Positions 9,997-18,378 of a stretch of DNA of 64,000 nt are shown piece after piece (within the stretch, counting starts at the first letter, position 1; every line of letters starts with the position of its first letter). The translations under genes and the position numbers were made by a program. The notes below the pieces were generated by a model. It was not told where the DNA came from. It saw only the letters and a list, made by a program, of their open reading frames with translations, and searched no databases. This DNA is from Pseudocalidococcus sp964653145 (GTDB lineage: Bacteria; Cyanobacteriota; Cyanobacteriia; Thermosynechococcales; Thermosynechococcaceae), in assembly GCA_964653145.1 (NCBI GenBank), contig CAZZCG010000001.1:283470-347469 (forward strand), written 5' to 3'.

Positions 9997-10608
9997 CTAC
10001 ATGGCAGCGGCAGTATTCCAGGCCGGGGCGGGGGTGGCCATAGGATGCACTTGGGGTTGAGGCACTTCCCGCACCACACCAGCTTGGGTACTCACCTGGA
10101 CACAACTGGGGGTAAAGAGAAAAATACTCTCGCCAATCCGTTCTTGATGCCCATCAATGGTGAAGGTGGCTCCGGCAACAAAGTCCACTGCACGTTGGGC
10201 TTCTTCCGCATCCATCATTGTTAAATTCAAAACCACTGACTTGCGATCCTTGAGGGACTGGATCACTTGGGGCATTTCATCAAAGCTGCGAGGTTCCATG
10301 ACCACCACTTCAGCAACAGCTCCCCACCAGCGGTTACCAGGCATCCCGACGACATTATTTCCAGGGGTATTCATCGTAGTAGTTGGGTTGAAGGTGTTGG
10401 GGGTGGCGGTAAAACCGGTTGGCGATTCTAAATCAGCATAGTCATTGCGGGGACGTCCCAAAGGCTGCTCATCAACGCGGGGAGCATAGGTGGTACTACT
10501 GGCCTTACTGGTGGAGCTATGGAGAGGTTCTGATTCGGGGCCATAGTCTTCATCATCAAACACTTCAGCAGGTTCCAGACCCATGAGTTCTTTTATTTTG
10601 TTAAACAT
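9997..10608 (-). CDS. sepF: Cell division protein SepF (YlmF/Cdv2)
   Basis: A 203-residue FtsZ-binding protein that tethers and organises the division ring. The N-terminal amphipathic helix (MFNKIKELMGL) fits membrane anchoring. A low-complexity linker covers about 20-100. The conserved SepF core follows (VVVMEPRSFDEMPQVIQSLKDRKSVVLNLTMM region, then RAVDFVAGATFTIDGH), ending at about residue 175. It sits downstream of pipX-pipY and upstream of proC, a neighbourhood conserved in cyanobacteria. Confidence 0.95.
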   Translation of the reverse strand: MFNKIKELMGLEPAEVFDDEDYGPESEPLHSSTSKASSTTYAPRVDEQPLGRPRNDYADLESPTGFTATPNTFNPTTTMNTPGNNVVGMPGNRWWGAVAEVVVMEPRSFDEMPQVIQSLKDRKSVVLNLTMMDAEEAQRAVDFVAGATFTIDGHQERIGESIFLFTPSCVQVSTQAGVVREVPQPQVHPMATPAPAWNTAAAM

Positions 10609-10609
10609 A

Positions 10610-10623
10610 GTTATTCAAATAAC
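10610..10623 (-). promoter_or_regulatory. Perfect inverted repeat in the sepF leader
   Basis: GTTATT-2-AATAAC, a perfect 6-bp inverted repeat, lies directly before the sepF ATG (10608). It separates the start codon from the nearest purine-rich ribosome-binding candidate (GGGAG, about 10624-10628). It could be a protein-binding site or a small hairpin limiting initiation; the function is not known. Confidence 0.3.
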
Positions 10624-10938
10624 TCCCTGGCGATGAGACATTATACTACCTTGAGCTTCAAATTCCATGTGAAATATATTAGCAGGGATATCAACGATTC
10701 CTTTCGACCATTTCGGACAACAAGGGTATATCCAAACTGATCACAGGTTCGCTTTCTCTGACTAATTCATTCATCTGAGGTACCCCATGATTGTGGCGGG
10801 GGTGGGGGAGAGTGATTCTCTAAATAGACTCACCGTGATAATACAGCAAGTTTTTGTAAATGTCAGGCATTTTTTGCTAAATCCTAAACAATTTCTTAAG
10901 TTCGATCAGTTAGTGTTTAAGGGAATCTAAAGAAATTA
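10624..10938. other. Intergenic between pipY and sepF
   Basis: A stretch of roughly 315 bases without an open frame I would support. It carries the sepF promoter candidate at its left end. Its length suggests that sepF has its own promoter and is not simply read from pipX-pipY. No NtcA box (GTA-8-TAC) was found by eye. Confidence 0.4.
10640..10645 (-). promoter_or_regulatory. Candidate -10 element for sepF
   Basis: A consensus TATAAT reading toward sepF, about 32 bases before its ATG. No convincing -35 hexamer is present at 16-18 bases, which is common for cyanobacterial group-2-like promoters. The predicted leader would be about 25 bases and would include the inverted repeat at 10610-10623. 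Confidence 0.4.
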
Positions 10939-11649
10939 TTAAATAGTTTGAGAATTCAAGCGTGGGCCAAAAATGCTTTGACCTAATCGAATCATCGTCG
11001 TTTTGGCCTGGACAGCTAGGGAATAATCTCCGGACATTCCCATGGAATATTCACCAAAGTTCAGTTGTTCCCAGGCCTGGTGCTGCCAATGATCCCCAAG
11101 CTCCCGTAACTCCCGAAACACCTGTAATTGGGTAGTTTCTGGTAAGCCCAAGGGGAGAATTGTCATCAGGCCCCGAATCTGGAGGTGGGGGAGTTGATCT
11201 AGGGTATCCAAGGCCGCAGTTAATTCCGGAACCGTCCATCCGTATTTGGCGGGATCAGGGCGTAGTTTAACTTGCAAAAGCAGTTGCGGGCAGTGGTCAA
11301 CCTCGGGGATCAGATCATTGAGTCGGCGGGCTAGTTTTAGGCTGTCAACCGTATGAATCCAGTCAAATAGTTCCAGGGCAAGTTTGGCTTTGTTGGCCTG
11401 GAGATGCCCAATAAAATGCCAGGTGATGTCCTCTAAATCCGCCAGTTCCTCTTGCTTGGCCTGGGCCTCTTGGATACGATTTTCGCCAAAATCCCGAATG
11501 CCAGCAGCATAGGCCCATCGAATTTGATCTGGGGTAACGGTTTTACTGACAGCAATTAATCGCACTGAGGCAGGAATTTCCGCTCGAATTTTGGCAATTC
11601 GCTCCGAAATCTGGTTGGCCACATCTGGGGTAGACCTTGAAATCTCCAT
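10939..11649 (-). CDS. pipY: PipY / YggS-type pyridoxal phosphate homeostasis protein
   Basis: A 236-residue single-domain PLP-binding protein (COG0325). It is an alanine-racemase-like TIM barrel without an enzymatic partner domain. The PLP lysine lies in LIAVSKTV at about residue 36. GIRDFGENRIQEA, WHFIGHLQANKAK and the C-terminal GEYSMGMSGDYSLAV with IRLGQSIFG are hallmark segments. In Synechococcus elongatus this gene is co-expressed with pipX and affects vitamin B6 and amino-acid balance. Here it starts 21 bases after pipX ends, consistent with translational or transcriptional coupling. Confidence 0.95.
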   Translation of the reverse strand: MEISRSTPDVANQISERIAKIRAEIPASVRLIAVSKTVTPDQIRWAYAAGIRDFGENRIQEAQAKQEELADLEDITWHFIGHLQANKAKLALELFDWIHTVDSLKLARRLNDLIPEVDHCPQLLLQVKLRPDPAKYGWTVPELTAALDTLDQLPHLQIRGLMTILPLGLPETTQLQVFRELRELGDHWQHQAWEQLNFGEYSMGMSGDYSLAVQAKTTMIRLGQSIFGPRLNSQTI

Positions 11650-11670
11650 CCCCCTCAGCTAACTCCGGGA

Positions 11671-11940
11671 TTACAAAAAGGTTTGTTTGTGGATTTTCTG
11701 GAGAAGTTCATATTCCCCCATCCGTCCAAGCCGCCGCAGTAACCGCATTCGGCCTTCCACCATCATCCGAGCATCACTGCGGGTTACGGGTTCAAATTCC
11801 ATGCCTTGGGGAGTATTGTTGACCACAAAAAACAAGCGCTGGGCGTAGAGGGTTGTATATAACTCGCGACCGCTCTCCACGGGACAGACACTGTATAGCA
11901 GGCCGAAGTTGGGGTGGCTGAGGTAGGTTTCGTTGGACAT
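11671..11940 (-). CDS. pipX: PipX, PII-interacting coactivator of NtcA
   Basis: An 89-residue cyanobacteria-specific regulator. It binds either the nitrogen regulator NtcA as a coactivator or the PII signal protein, depending on 2-oxoglutarate and ADP/ATP. The N-terminal Tudor-like domain (TYLSHPNFGLLY to about residue 53) and the C-terminal helices with the RSDARMMVEGRMRLLRRLGR segment match the family. I chose the ATG at 11940 (MSNETYLS); the open frame continues ten residues upstream but the known family starts here. It is directly followed by pipY. Confidence 0.95.
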   Translation of the reverse strand: MSNETYLSHPNFGLLYSVCPVESGRELYTTLYAQRLFFVVNNTPQGMEFEPVTRSDARMMVEGRMRLLRRLGRMGEYELLQKIHKQTFL

Positions 11941-12181
11941 TGAGGATTTAGCCAAAATACTCCCACACAAATAAAGTTAAATAACAACAGAGAGAGGGAG
12001 AAAACTCGCAGGAGATAAAAGTATCTCAAAGGAGACTTAACTGACGGAAACAGTCGCCCGATGACCCAAATTTTGGCTGGGGAACCACCTTTCAATATAG
12101 AGATATGTAAATATTTGGCAAAACTGTTCAAATTATACAGAAGTCCAGTTGCATTCTGTTGTCGGTTTGTCTCGTGGGTGC

Positions 12182-14617
12182 TTAGAAAAACCCCTGCGGA
12201 TCCACATCCAGGCCCAGCCGCACTCCTGCGGGGCAGTGTTGTCGGAGTCCTGCGAGGTCGAGTTGGAGGGGCGAGGGGGGATCAAATTGCCGGAGATTAC
12301 GTTTTAAGAGAATTTGCCAGCGATACCGTTGGGCGACTTTGAAGATGGGGGCTGGGGCTGGGCCAAGAATTTCCAGATCATCGGCGCTCAGACCGAAAAG
12401 CGTTTGACAGGCGACGGTAATGGACTCGGCGGCGGTTTTGACTTGGTCGGGGTTGGGGCTGCTGAGACGGATCAAGATTAGCTGGCCATAGGGGGGATAA
12501 TGGAGTTCTTGGCGCTGTTGGAGTTCGGTGGTGGCAAAGGGTTCATAGGCATAGGCCTGGACGGCTTGAATCACTGGGTGTTCGGGGGTGTAGGTTTGCA
12601 AAATAACCCGGCCTGGTTTATCCCCCCGTCCGGCCCGGCCCGCCACCTGAGTCAGCGTTTGAAATGTGCGCTCCCCGGCCTGGTAGTCGGCAAAATGGAG
12701 GAGGCCATCGGCGGTGAGAATCCCCACTAAATTAACGCTCTCCAGATCCAGGCCCTTAGTGAGCATTTGGGTACCAACCATCACTTGAGCGTCTTGGCGT
12801 TCAAAGGCTTCGATTAATTGCCGATGCGCGCCTTTGCGTTGGGTGGTGTCACTGTCAAAGCGAATGATTTTCAGGTGGGGTAAGCGTTCTTGCAGCTCTT
12901 GAACGGCCCGTTGGGTGCCACTGCCAAAGGGTTTGAGATAAGGGGATTGGCAACTGGGGCATCGTTGGGGCTGGGGGCGACTGTAGTTGCAATAGTGACA
13001 GCGGAGGATCGGGGCTTGCTGGGGATCGGGGCGATGGTAGGTGAGGGAAACGCTGCAATGGGGACATTCCAGGGCCTGGCCACAACTGCGACAGGAAACA
13101 AACGTACTATGGCCGCGGCGATGGATAAATAGGAGGGCTTGTTCGGTGGGGGCGAGGGATTCTAGGGCATTAAATAACGTGCGGCTGTACATAGAGCGAT
13201 TGCCCTGGTGCAATTCTGTCCGCAGATCAATCACATCAATTGGGGGTAAGGGGCGGGCCTGGATCCGTTGGGGGAGTGGCAAGTAGATTAATTTTTCAGC
13301 TAGTTTTTGCTGCCAAGTGTCCAGGCCTGGGGTGGCACTTCCCAAAATTAAGGGGCAATGTTCCAACTCAGCGCGCCATTGGGCCAGGGTGCGGGCATGG
13401 TAGGTGGGGGCAGGTTGTTCCTGTTTGTAGCCGCTGTCGTGCTCTTCATCGAGGACAATGATCCCCAGGTTTTGTAAGGGTAGAAAAATTGCCGAACGGG
13501 TGCCAATCACTAAACGGGGTTCGTTGAGCAGCAGTTGTCGCCAGGTGTCGTAGCGTTCCCCATCACTCAAGCCACTGTGATAGACCAACACCAGTTCCCC
13601 AAACACGGCCCGAAACCGATCCACCATTTGCGGGGTTAAACCAATTTCCGGGACGAGGACTAGGGCAGACTGATTGGCCGCAATTCGGGTAGCAATGGTT
13701 TGAATATAGACTTCGGTTTTGCCGGATCCTGTGACGCCGTGGAGTAAAAAGGTTTGGGTTTGTTCGGCACTGTTGATCTGAGCCACCGCCTGGGCCTGGG
13801 CTGGAGTCAGGGTTTTCGGGGCCGTGAGTTCTGGACTGAGTCCCTGTTCCAGTCGGAGTTTTTGCCGCGACGTGATGGTGAGACAGCCTTTTTCCGCCAG
13901 GGTGTTCAGGGTGGTTTTACTGGTTTTGCAGGCTTGGAGGAGTTCTTGGAGCCAGAGTTCGCCGCCGTGGCTGTTCAGATAGGTGAGAATTTCGGTTTGG
14001 CGGGGTGTTAAGTCGGGGGCATCCGGTTGGAGCAAGATAACGGCTTGTTGCTGCTTGGCCTGGGGGCGGGTGGGGGGGCGGAGGTAACTTTTGACTAGAG
14101 ATAATTTCAGGAGTTCCCCTAGGGCCGATTGTGCTTTGGGAATTTTTTGCTGGATATATCGCCAACTGTAATCTCCCTCAGGGCTGGCCTGGAGTAAGTT
14201 GAGGATTTTCTTGGCATTGACTGAAAGACTGTAACTCTGATCCTCACTTGATTGAGATTGATTCACACAAATCCGGCGTTGGGAGCGTTGCAACAGGCCT
14301 GGGGGTAAGGCAGTTCTTAAGACTTGGACGAGGGGGGTGTAGTAGTAGGTAGCAGTGCGCTCTAACAGTTGCCAATAGGTCGGGGCAAAAAACCGGGGGT
14401 GGATGATCTCTTGGATTGGGCGAATCTGCGCTGGAGTTAAGTCCGCTGGTAAATGTTCCCAAAAACCTAAAACAATGCCCCCCACCAGGCCTGGCCCAAA
14501 CGGCACACTTACCAAATCCCCGGGTTGCGCGTTGTTTTCAGGAGTTTGACCATAGGTAAATTCACCGGGTTGGCCTGGTGCATCCACTAATACATTCAGC
14601 CAAGGGCCGGCGGTCAT
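12182..14617 (-). CDS. priA: Primosomal protein N' (PriA helicase)
   Basis: Restarts stalled replication forks by loading the replicative helicase. It is an 811-residue superfamily 2 helicase with the 3'-DNA-binding domain at the N-terminus. Walker A is GVTGSGKT at about residue 293, the DEEH box is DEEHDSGYK, and helicase motifs V/VI include GTQMLTKGLD and QVAGRAGRGDKPG. The zinc-binding insert has paired cysteines (CRSCGQALECPHC, then CHYC and CPSC). It starts 37 bases after the upstream thioesterase gene and lies 241 bases before pipX. Confidence 0.97.
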   Translation of the reverse strand: MTAGPWLNVLVDAPGQPGEFTYGQTPENNAQPGDLVSVPFGPGLVGGIVLGFWEHLPADLTPAQIRPIQEIIHPRFFAPTYWQLLERTATYYYTPLVQVLRTALPPGLLQRSQRRICVNQSQSSEDQSYSLSVNAKKILNLLQASPEGDYSWRYIQQKIPKAQSALGELLKLSLVKSYLRPPTRPQAKQQQAVILLQPDAPDLTPRQTEILTYLNSHGGELWLQELLQACKTSKTTLNTLAEKGCLTITSRQKLRLEQGLSPELTAPKTLTPAQAQAVAQINSAEQTQTFLLHGVTGSGKTEVYIQTIATRIAANQSALVLVPEIGLTPQMVDRFRAVFGELVLVYHSGLSDGERYDTWRQLLLNEPRLVIGTRSAIFLPLQNLGIIVLDEEHDSGYKQEQPAPTYHARTLAQWRAELEHCPLILGSATPGLDTWQQKLAEKLIYLPLPQRIQARPLPPIDVIDLRTELHQGNRSMYSRTLFNALESLAPTEQALLFIHRRGHSTFVSCRSCGQALECPHCSVSLTYHRPDPQQAPILRCHYCNYSRPQPQRCPSCQSPYLKPFGSGTQRAVQELQERLPHLKIIRFDSDTTQRKGAHRQLIEAFERQDAQVMVGTQMLTKGLDLESVNLVGILTADGLLHFADYQAGERTFQTLTQVAGRAGRGDKPGRVILQTYTPEHPVIQAVQAYAYEPFATTELQQRQELHYPPYGQLILIRLSSPNPDQVKTAAESITVACQTLFGLSADDLEILGPAPAPIFKVAQRYRWQILLKRNLRQFDPPSPLQLDLAGLRQHCPAGVRLGLDVDPQGFF

Positions 14618-14654
14618 AGCTCTAGTTCGGGGTTAATGATGGCGGGAATTTAGT

Positions 14655-15089
14655 TTATCCCTGGGCCTGTTCAGAGTTCAATCTGTCTTCAACATAAGAA
14701 TTGACCCAGGCCTGGAGAATCAGCGGCAGTTCACAACGTTGGCGGGTTTGACCATTAATGCACACATGACGGGTTTTGGCCTGGGCTGCAAGATTTTCAG
14801 TAGCTGTGATCCGGATTGCATAGGTGATCTCAAAGGATGTGGGACTCAATAGAACTGGCCTGAGGCTAATTTCCAGGGAATCACCACAGGTCAAGGGGGC
14901 ATAGCAACTCAACTCAGCGTGGCTGATGGGTAGGGCCAGATGGGGGAAATCGGGGATATGGGGTATCCGGATTTCTAATTTCAGGAGGGCATCCTCGTAG
15001 GCTTCATGGCAAAAATTTAAAATATGGGCAAAATAAACTACCCCAGCGGCATCAGTATCCGCGAAACGAACAGTGCGGTTGTAAATCAT
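14655..15089 (-). CDS. Hotdog-fold thioesterase, probable 1,4-dihydroxy-2-naphthoyl-CoA hydrolase
   Basis: A 144-residue 4-hydroxybenzoyl-CoA-thioesterase-type protein. The motif FADTDAAGVVYFAHILNFCHEAYED near the N-terminus contains the catalytic Asp of this family. In cyanobacteria the orthologue (slr0204 type) releases 1,4-dihydroxy-2-naphthoate for phylloquinone, the photosystem I quinone; that role is by homology. The longer frame from 15095 would begin with TTG, so the ATG at 15089 (MIYNRTVRF) is preferred. Placed just upstream of priA on the same strand. Confidence 0.85.
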   Translation of the reverse strand: MIYNRTVRFADTDAAGVVYFAHILNFCHEAYEDALLKLEIRIPHIPDFPHLALPISHAELSCYAPLTCGDSLEISLRPVLLSPTSFEITYAIRITATENLAAQAKTRHVCINGQTRQRCELPLILQAWVNSYVEDRLNSEQAQG

Positions 15090-15095
15090 CAGCAA

Positions 15096-15493
15096 AAAAG
15101 ACTTTAAATTTCTTCAAGTTTAGTCAGCAACTCATCCCCTAAAAATCATCACTGGTTTATGGAGGCATTGACTATTTCTAGGCCCTTGAGAAAAATCGAG
15201 GCATGGCATGATCGGGTCAAAACCTAGGGGATCATAAAGTTTGCTGAGTTTTTCCTGAAATCTCTATGGTTTTCCTGGGAATTAAATGATCAATGACTTT
15301 CAGTTTTAGTCTGCCAACGGGGCCTGGTTCACCTCAATATTCGACTCAACTTCCATAGGTATTTGTAACGGTTTTACCTGAAATTAATTGATAAGACTTG
15401 TGTAATTTTGCTGCTTAATCGTGATAAATCCCACCCCTCCATGGGGATCACAGTAGCGTGGAAGACAAAAGCATTATCAATTAACCAAGGCTT
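15096..15493. other. Divergent intergenic region upstream of pntAA
   Basis: About 398 bases between the thioesterase gene (minus) and pntAA (plus), so it should hold promoters in both directions. No open frame or RNA gene is supported. GTA-7-TAC at about 15367 is one base short of an NtcA-box spacing and was not accepted. A short purine tract (AAGG) precedes the pntAA ATG. Confidence 0.4.
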
Positions 15494-16642
15494 ATGAAAA
15501 TTGGGGTTGTTAAGGAGCGAGAAGTCGCGGAACGGCGGGTGGCCTTAAATCCAGACACGGTAGCCAAACTCGTCAAAGGCGGCCATGAGGTGTTGGTGGA
15601 AGCTGGGGCTGGTGAGTTGTCCTACTACAGTGACGGGGATTACCAGGCCAGCGGAGCAGAGATTAAAACTGAGTTGGAGCAGGTTTGGGGCGGTGTGGAT
15701 ATTCTCCTGAAGGTTTCGCCCTTACGGGATCGGGAAATTGACTGGCTGCGACCGGGTTCGACCTTGATTAGTTTTTTAAGTCCCCTGGCTAACCCACAGC
15801 AGATCCAACGCCTGGCCGAGAAAAACATTACCGCCTTTGCCCTCGAGTTGGTTCCCCGGACCAGTCGCGCTCAGGTGATGGATGCATTATCGTCCCAGGC
15901 CGGGGTTGCCGGATATCAAGCCGTTTTAGTCGCCGCCGCCGCCTTACCGAAATTCTTTCCGATGTTAACCACTGCTGCTGGAACGATTCCCCCGGCCAAG
16001 GTGTTTGTGATTGGGGTAGGCGTGGCCGGATTACAAGCCATTGCCACTGCGCGACGATTAGGAGCCATTGTCGAAGCCTTTGATATTCGCCCGGCCGTGA
16101 AAGAAGAAGTTCAAAGCCTTGGCGCGAAGTTTGTCGAAGTTGCGCTGGAAGAAGACACGGTGGCTGCTGGGGGCTATGCCAAGGAGGTTTCAGCAACGGC
16201 TAAACAGAAAACCCAGTCAGCAATTGCGGCCCATGTTCAAACCGCCGATGTGGTGATTACAACCGCCCAAGTTCCCGGACGCACGGCCCCGCTGTTAGTA
16301 ACAGAAGAGATGTTGCTGGCAATGAAACCTGGCTCCGTAGTCGTTGATTTGGCCGCCGAACAGGGTGGGAATTGTGCCTGGACAGAAGCGGGTCGGGAAA
16401 TTCAGCGCAACGGGATCACAATCATTGGCCCGATCAATTTGCCGTCTTCCCTGCCGATTCACGCCAGTCAGATGTATGCCAAAAACATCTCCACGCTACT
16501 GACCTATCTCACCAAAACTGGAGAACTCAACCTCGACTTCAGTGATGACATTATTGCCGGGGCCTGTGTTACCCACGCTGGCGAAATTCGCAATGAACGG
16601 GTCAAGCAAGCGGTAAAGCCCCCGGAGACAGTCGCAGTGTAG
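15494..16642 (+). CDS. pntAA: Proton-translocating NAD(P) transhydrogenase, alpha-1 subunit (NAD-binding)
   Basis: The NAD(H)-binding domain I of the membrane transhydrogenase that interconverts NADH and NADPH using the proton gradient. It has 382 residues, opening with MKIGVVKEREVAERRVALNP and a Rossmann segment (FVIGVGVAGLQAIATARRLGA at about 170-190). RPAVKEEVQSLGAKFVEV and the mobile loop near 235 (YAKEVS) are typical. It lacks the C-terminal membrane part, which is encoded by the next gene, the split arrangement usual for cyanobacteria. First gene of pntAA-pntAB-pntB. Confidence 0.97.
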   Translation: MKIGVVKEREVAERRVALNPDTVAKLVKGGHEVLVEAGAGELSYYSDGDYQASGAEIKTELEQVWGGVDILLKVSPLRDREIDWLRPGSTLISFLSPLANPQQIQRLAEKNITAFALELVPRTSRAQVMDALSSQAGVAGYQAVLVAAAALPKFFPMLTTAAGTIPPAKVFVIGVGVAGLQAIATARRLGAIVEAFDIRPAVKEEVQSLGAKFVEVALEEDTVAAGGYAKEVSATAKQKTQSAIAAHVQTADVVITTAQVPGRTAPLLVTEEMLLAMKPGSVVVDLAAEQGGNCAWTEAGREIQRNGITIIGPINLPSSLPIHASQMYAKNISTLLTYLTKTGELNLDFSDDIIAGACVTHAGEIRNERVKQAVKPPETVAV

Positions 16643-16676
16643 GGGACTAAGTTCAAATTTTTAGAGAGAGAATGTC

Positions 16677-16964
16677 ATGAATGATCCTGTATTAGTGGGT
16701 CTGATAATTCTGGTCTTGGCCAGTTTTGTCGGGTTTGAAGTGATTAACAAAGTGCCGCCAACTCTGCACACGCCGCTCATGTCTGGTTCCAATGCCATTT
16801 CTGGAATTGCTGTGATTGGGGCGTTACTGATGGCCGGTGCGGGTGGCAATGATTTAAGCGTGATTTTTGGCCTGGTTGCCATTGTCTTGGCCACGGTGAA
16901 TGTGGTGGGTGGCTTTTTAGTAACCGACCGGATGTTGCAAATGTTCAAACGGAAAGGGGCGTAA
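16677..16964 (+). CDS. pntAB: NAD(P) transhydrogenase, alpha-2 membrane subunit
   Basis: A 95-residue membrane protein with about three hydrophobic helices. It supplies the first part of the proton channel of the transhydrogenase. The conserved HTPLMSGSNAISGIAVIGAL segment lies around residues 31-50, containing the usual His and Asn. It sits 34 bases after pntAA and 3 bases before pntB. Confidence 0.96.
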   Translation: MNDPVLVGLIILVLASFVGFEVINKVPPTLHTPLMSGSNAISGIAVIGALLMAGAGGNDLSVIFGLVAIVLATVNVVGGFLVTDRMLQMFKRKGA

Positions 16965-16967
16965 GTC

Positions 16968-18371
16968 GTGGGTAATTGGTTAATTAGCGTTCAAGAACTC
17001 AGCTATCTGGGCGCAGCAGCACTGTTTATTATTGGTTTGAAACAACTGGGTTCCCCCGCAACAGCCCGGAATGGGAATCGGGTTGCCGCCCTGGGGATGT
17101 TGGTGGCGGTCGTAGTCACGTTGATTGATCGGCAGGTCGTCAGTTTTCCGATGATTCTGCTAGCGATGGCGGTCGGTTCGGTGATTGGGGTTTTAATTGC
17201 CACCAAAGTTGCCATGACCGAAATGCCGCAAATGGTTGGAATTCTCAATGGCCTGGGAGGTGCAGCTTCGGCCTTAGTCGCCATGGGTGAATTTTGGCGA
17301 TTAGTTACCACTGGAGCAGCCTTAACCACCAGTTCCTTGATCACCATTTTGCTGGGTGTGCTGATTGGAGGGATTACCTTAACCGGAAGTTTAGTGGCCT
17401 TTGCAAAGTTACAGGGATTAATTCCAGGTTCACCCGTGCGGTTTCCGCTCCAACAGGCCTTGAATGTACTTTTGACCATTGCCTTTGTGGGCGGTAGTGC
17501 CTATCTCTTTATGGATGCCAATCAACTGGGCCTTTTCTGGGGCTTAACTTTTGTGGCGAGTGTTCTGGGTGTCTTGATGGTGATCCCGATTGGGGGAGCC
17601 GATATGCCGGTGGTCGTATCACTTTTGAACTCATTATCTGGGGTGGCGGCCAGTGCTGCGGGGTTTGTGGTTGGCAACAGTATGCTGATCATCGCCGGGG
17701 CCTTGGTGGGAGCATCGGGCTTAATCTTGACCCAGATCATGTGTAAAGCCATGAACCGCTCGCTGTTAAATGTCCTCTTCAGTGGCTTTGGCAGTGCGCC
17801 AGCGGCCGTGAGTGGGGAAGGTTCCAGTGGGGCCAGTCAACCCGTGAAAACCCTGGAAGCGGAAGAAGGGGCGATGATGCTTGGTTATGCCAAATCCGTA
17901 GTGATAATTCCCGGTTACGGAATGGCAGTGGCCCAGGCCCAGCACAGCGTGAAAGAGCTTGCAGACCAGTTAGAACGGTTGGGCGTGGAAGTTAAATATG
18001 CGATTCACCCCGTTGCCGGTCGGATGCCAGGCCACATGAATGTCCTCTTAGCTGAAGCCAATGTTCCCTATCCCCAGTTGCGCGATATGGATGACATCAA
18101 TCCGGAATTTGAAAACACCGATGTCGCTTTGGTGATTGGAGCCAATGATGTGGTCAATCCAGCCGCGCGCAGTAATCCCGGAAGCCCAATCTACGGAATG
18201 CCGATTTTAGATGTGGATCGGGCCCACCACACGATTGTGATTAAGCGCAGTTTGAACACCGGGTTTGCTGGGATCGAAAATGATCTGTTCTATAAAGACA
18301 AAACCATGATGATGTTCGGCTCAGCCAAAGATGTCCTGAATCAGTTGGTTTCTGAGGTGAAGCAGCTATAA
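16968..18371 (+). CDS. pntB: NAD(P) transhydrogenase, beta subunit (NADP-binding)
   Basis: A 467-residue subunit with about eight to nine transmembrane helices followed by the NADP-binding domain III. The latter is recognised by VIIPGYGMAVAQAQH (about 313-327), HPVAGRMPGHMNVLLAEA and the GANDVVNPAA segment. The start is a GTG at 16968, three bases past the pntAB stop, so translation is probably coupled. The complex lies in the thylakoid or plasma membrane and balances NADH and NADPH pools. Confidence 0.97.
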   Translation: MGNWLISVQELSYLGAAALFIIGLKQLGSPATARNGNRVAALGMLVAVVVTLIDRQVVSFPMILLAMAVGSVIGVLIATKVAMTEMPQMVGILNGLGGAASALVAMGEFWRLVTTGAALTTSSLITILLGVLIGGITLTGSLVAFAKLQGLIPGSPVRFPLQQALNVLLTIAFVGGSAYLFMDANQLGLFWGLTFVASVLGVLMVIPIGGADMPVVVSLLNSLSGVAASAAGFVVGNSMLIIAGALVGASGLILTQIMCKAMNRSLLNVLFSGFGSAPAAVSGEGSSGASQPVKTLEAEEGAMMLGYAKSVVIIPGYGMAVAQAQHSVKELADQLERLGVEVKYAIHPVAGRMPGHMNVLLAEANVPYPQLRDMDDINPEFENTDVALVIGANDVVNPAARSNPGSPIYGMPILDVDRAHHTIVIKRSLNTGFAGIENDLFYKDKTMMMFGSAKDVLNQLVSEVKQL

Positions 18372-18378
18372 TCTCGGC

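Noticed and set aside
15367..15380. Possible NtcA box upstream of pntAA
   Set aside because: The spacing is GTA-7-TAC; the NtcA consensus needs eight bases between.
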